A program made the translations under genes and the position numbers. Positions 12,894 to 14,784 of a stretch of 14,784 nt of DNA are shown one piece after another. Within the stretch, counting starts at the first letter, position 1. The number at the start of each line of letters is the position of its first letter. The notes beneath the pieces are model-generated. The model searched no databases. It was given only the letters and a program-made list of their open reading frames with translations, and was not told the origin of the DNA. The DNA lies in the NCBI GenBank assembly GCA_028876695.1, contig JAGWRH010000343.1, positions 1 through 14,784 of the forward strand, in the 5' to 3' direction. This DNA is from Acidobacteriota bacterium. GTDB lineage: Bacteria; Acidobacteriota; Terriglobia; Acidiferrales; UBA7541.

Positions 12894-13757
12894 ATGACCT
12901 GGTTCAAGCGACAAAAGGCGGCGATTGAAAATCCGACTCCGGCGGACGAGCGGCGAGTGCGCACGGAGGGATTGTGGACAAAGTGTCCCGGATGCCGGGC
13001 GATCATCTGGAAGAAAGAGGTGGAGGCAAACTGGGAAGTCTGCCCGAAATGCGAGCACCATTTCCGGCTGGGCGCGCGCCGGCGGCTCGAATTGCTGCTG
13101 GATGACGATGGCCCGTGGACCGAGCGGGACGCCGAATTGCAAACGAGCGACCCTCTGCATTTCTCGGACGTCAAACCGTACTCGCAGAGGCTGAAAGAAG
13201 CGCAGAAGAAACTGGGGATGACGGATGCGATCCTCACGATGGAAGGAAAGCTGGCGGCGCGGCCGGTGATCTGCTGCGCGATGGAGTTCGGGTTCATCGG
13301 CGGCACGATGGGCGCGGTGGTGGGCGAGAAGGTGACGCGGGCGATCGAGCGTTCACTCGCGCAAAAAATCCCGCTGATCATCGTGTCCTGTTCCGGCGGC
13401 GCGCGGATGATGGAAGGCGCGGTGGGCCTGATGCAGCTGGCGAAAGTGGGAGCGGCGCTGGCGCGGCTGGACGAGGCAAGGATTCCGTTTATTTCGGTGC
13501 TGGCCGATCCGACCACCGGCGGCGTGACCGCCAGCTACGCGATGCTGGGCGATTTGAATATAGCGGAACCCGGCGCGCTGATCGGCCTGGCCGGCCCGCG
13601 CGTGATCGAGCAGACCATCCGCCAGAAATTGCCCGAAGGGTTTCAACGCGCCGAGTTTCTTCTGGAGCACGGATTCCTGGACGCGGTGGTCCCGCGGAAA
13701 GAATTGAAATCGTATATTTCGCGCGCGCTCGGATTTTTTCTCGACAACGCCGCATGA
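12894..13757 (+). CDS. accD: Acetyl-CoA carboxylase carboxyltransferase subunit beta
   Basis: AccD with AccA moves the carboxyl group from carboxybiotin to acetyl-CoA, giving malonyl-CoA for fatty acids. The 287-residue protein opens MTWFKRQKAAIENP. It carries a four-cysteine zinc ribbon (Cys31, Cys34, Cys50, Cys53) and the crotonase-like core MEFGFIGGTMGAVVGEK (about 130-146), SCSGGARMMEGAVGLMQ and DPTTGGVTASYAMLGD. It ends near IEQTIRQKLPEGFQRAEFL, as in the family. The length is normal. Its TGA overlaps the folC ATG, the well known accD-folC pairing. accA is not in the window. Confidence 0.97.
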   Translation: MTWFKRQKAAIENPTPADERRVRTEGLWTKCPGCRAIIWKKEVEANWEVCPKCEHHFRLGARRRLELLLDDDGPWTERDAELQTSDPLHFSDVKPYSQRLKEAQKKLGMTDAILTMEGKLAARPVICCAMEFGFIGGTMGAVVGEKVTRAIERSLAQKIPLIIVSCSGGARMMEGAVGLMQLAKVGAALARLDEARIPFISVLADPTTGGVTASYAMLGDLNIAEPGALIGLAGPRVIEQTIRQKLPEGFQRAEFLLEHGFLDAVVPRKELKSYISRALGFFLDNAA

Positions 13758-14784
13758 ATTACGAAGAGTCCGTTCGCACGTTGCTCTCGCTTGGCCGCGA
13801 GCTCGCCTCTCCGCAGCACGCCCACGTGCAGAAATTCGGGCTGGAAAATATCAGCACGCTGACCTCCGCGCTGGGGAATCCGCATGGCGCCGCGCCCTGC
13901 GTCCACATCGCCGGAACGAACGGCAAGGGCTCGACAGCGGCGATGCTCGAGTCGATCCTGCGCGAATCGGGCATGCGCACGGGGCTGTACACGTCTCCTC
14001 ACCTGGTGCGCATTAACGAGCGCATTCGCATTGGCGGCGAAGATATTTCCGACGAAGAGTTCGCGGCCGCATGGACGCGCGTGCTGGCGACGATCGAAGC
14101 GCTGCTGGCGGCGGGACAATTGGCGGCGCACCCAACGTATTTCGAGTGCATAACGGCAATGGCGTTTGTGGCGTTCGCGTCGCACCGGGTGGATTTCGCC
14201 GTGTACGAGACCGGCCTGGGCGGGAGGCTGGACGCGACGAATGTGGTGCAGCCGGAAGTGGCCGTGATCACGCCGATCGATTTCGATCATGAAGATTATC
14301 TGGGCCACTCGATTGAGGAAATCGCGCGCGAGAAGGCCGGGACCATCAAGCGCGGCGCGCCGGTGGTGACTTCGGCAACGCGGCCGGAAGCACGAGCCGT
14401 GATCGCGCGGCGGTGCGAAGAGTTGAACGTTCGGCTGGTCGAGATCGACGCCGCCTGGAGCTTGCAAGAGGCGAAATCCGAGGGCGGCTTCTATCGCGCG
14501 ACGGCGGTTGCGGCCGGGACCGGACACAAGATTGCGATCGAGCCTCCGCTGCCGGGGCGATTTCAATTGCGCAACGCGTTGACAGCAGCGACGGCGGCGC
14601 AATTGCTAGGCCAGCGGGGATTCGCAATCAGCGACGCGGTGATCGAGCGCGGAATTCGATCCGTGCAATGGCCGGGACGACTGCAGCGATTGCAGGAAAA
14701 CCCCGCCGTTTACCTCGACGGGACGCATAATCCGGCTGGGGCGCGCGAGCTGCTGAAATTTTGGGAGGACAATTTCGCGGGCCG
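13754..14784 (+). CDS. folC: Folylpolyglutamate synthase/dihydrofolate synthase (partial)
   Basis: FolC adds glutamate to dihydropteroate and to folates, using ATP. Translation from the ATG at 13754 (ATGA overlap with accD) stays open to the window end, giving about 343 of an expected 420-440 residues. Visible are the P-loop HIAGTNGKGST (51-61), the folate-binding SPHLVRINERI, TYFECITAMAF, ETGLGGRLDATN, the metal-site DFDHEDYLGHS and the C-terminal-domain LDGTHNPAGA. There is no internal stop or frameshift. The 3' end is cut by the window, not by a mutation. Confidence 0.96.
   Translation, partial: MNYEESVRTLLSLGRELASPQHAHVQKFGLENISTLTSALGNPHGAAPCVHIAGTNGKGSTAAMLESILRESGMRTGLYTSPHLVRINERIRIGGEDISDEEFAAAWTRVLATIEALLAAGQLAAHPTYFECITAMAFVAFASHRVDFAVYETGLGGRLDATNVVQPEVAVITPIDFDHEDYLGHSIEEIAREKAGTIKRGAPVVTSATRPEARAVIARRCEELNVRLVEIDAAWSLQEAKSEGGFYRATAVAAGTGHKIAIEPPLPGRFQLRNALTAATAAQLLGQRGFAISDAVIERGIRSVQWPGRLQRLQENPAVYLDGTHNPAGARELLKFWEDNFAG

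Noticed and set aside
12272..13516. 414-residue minus-strand open frame opposite cobO/accD
   Set aside because: It is antisense to two clear housekeeping genes, has no recognisable domain, and has Ser/Arg/His-rich composition typical of a shadow frame.
13643..14602. 319-residue minus-strand open frame opposite folC
   Set aside because: It is antisense to an intact folC reading frame with all its motifs, and its composition is that of a GC shadow.

Overview
The window reads as a high-GC bacterial chromosome, most likely an acidobacterium. This is inferred from the run rplU-rpmA-obgE-nadD-rsfS-sigma54 regulator-rlmH-cobO-accD-folC, from the dispersed repeat family ending in a TCATCCCGAACGAAGTGAGG-type motif, and from a small zinc-binding protein upstream of rplU. 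No taxonomic marker such as rRNA is present, so the assignment stays an inference.

Region 1 (about 1-3960) is an accessory island with visibly lower GC than the rest. Five genes are packed on the minus strand and read leftward: a TGT-like transglycosylase, an Ogg2-like HhH-GPD DNA glycosylase, a QueC-like PP-loop enzyme, a ThsB-like TIR protein and a tandem-SLATT membrane protein. They overlap or lie within about 31 bases of each other, so they look like one operon. QueC + TGT + OGG is the ancillary set known from type IV CBASS anti-phage operons, and TIR and SLATT are typical immune signalling or effector domains. No CD-NTase is visible in the window, which makes this an unusual, possibly new, deazaguanine-linked defence system. 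A weak tRNA-like remnant and a 14-bp palindrome lie at the left edge.

Region 2 (about 3960-4844) is non-coding and holds six diverged copies of an interspersed/tandem repeat with 88- and 102-base periods and embedded GC-rich hairpins. It separates the island from the core genome.

Region 3 (4845-7670, minus strand) holds an RsbW-type anti-sigma kinase, ComM/YifB, a decayed GNAT acetyltransferase fragment and a 54-residue zinc-ribbon protein.

Region 4 (7671-14784, plus strand) is a housekeeping cluster driven by a near-consensus sigma70 promoter (TTGACG-N18-TATAAT) ahead of rplU. It covers ribosomal proteins L21 and L27, the ribosome-assembly GTPase Obg, NAD synthesis (nadD), ribosome silencing (rsfS), a sensorless sigma54 activator, 23S rRNA methylation (rlmH), cobalamin adenosylation (cobO), fatty-acid synthesis (accD) and folate polyglutamylation (folC, cut by the window end). 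Stop/start overlaps (TTGA, GTGA, ATGA, ATGA) tie much of this cluster together by translational coupling.
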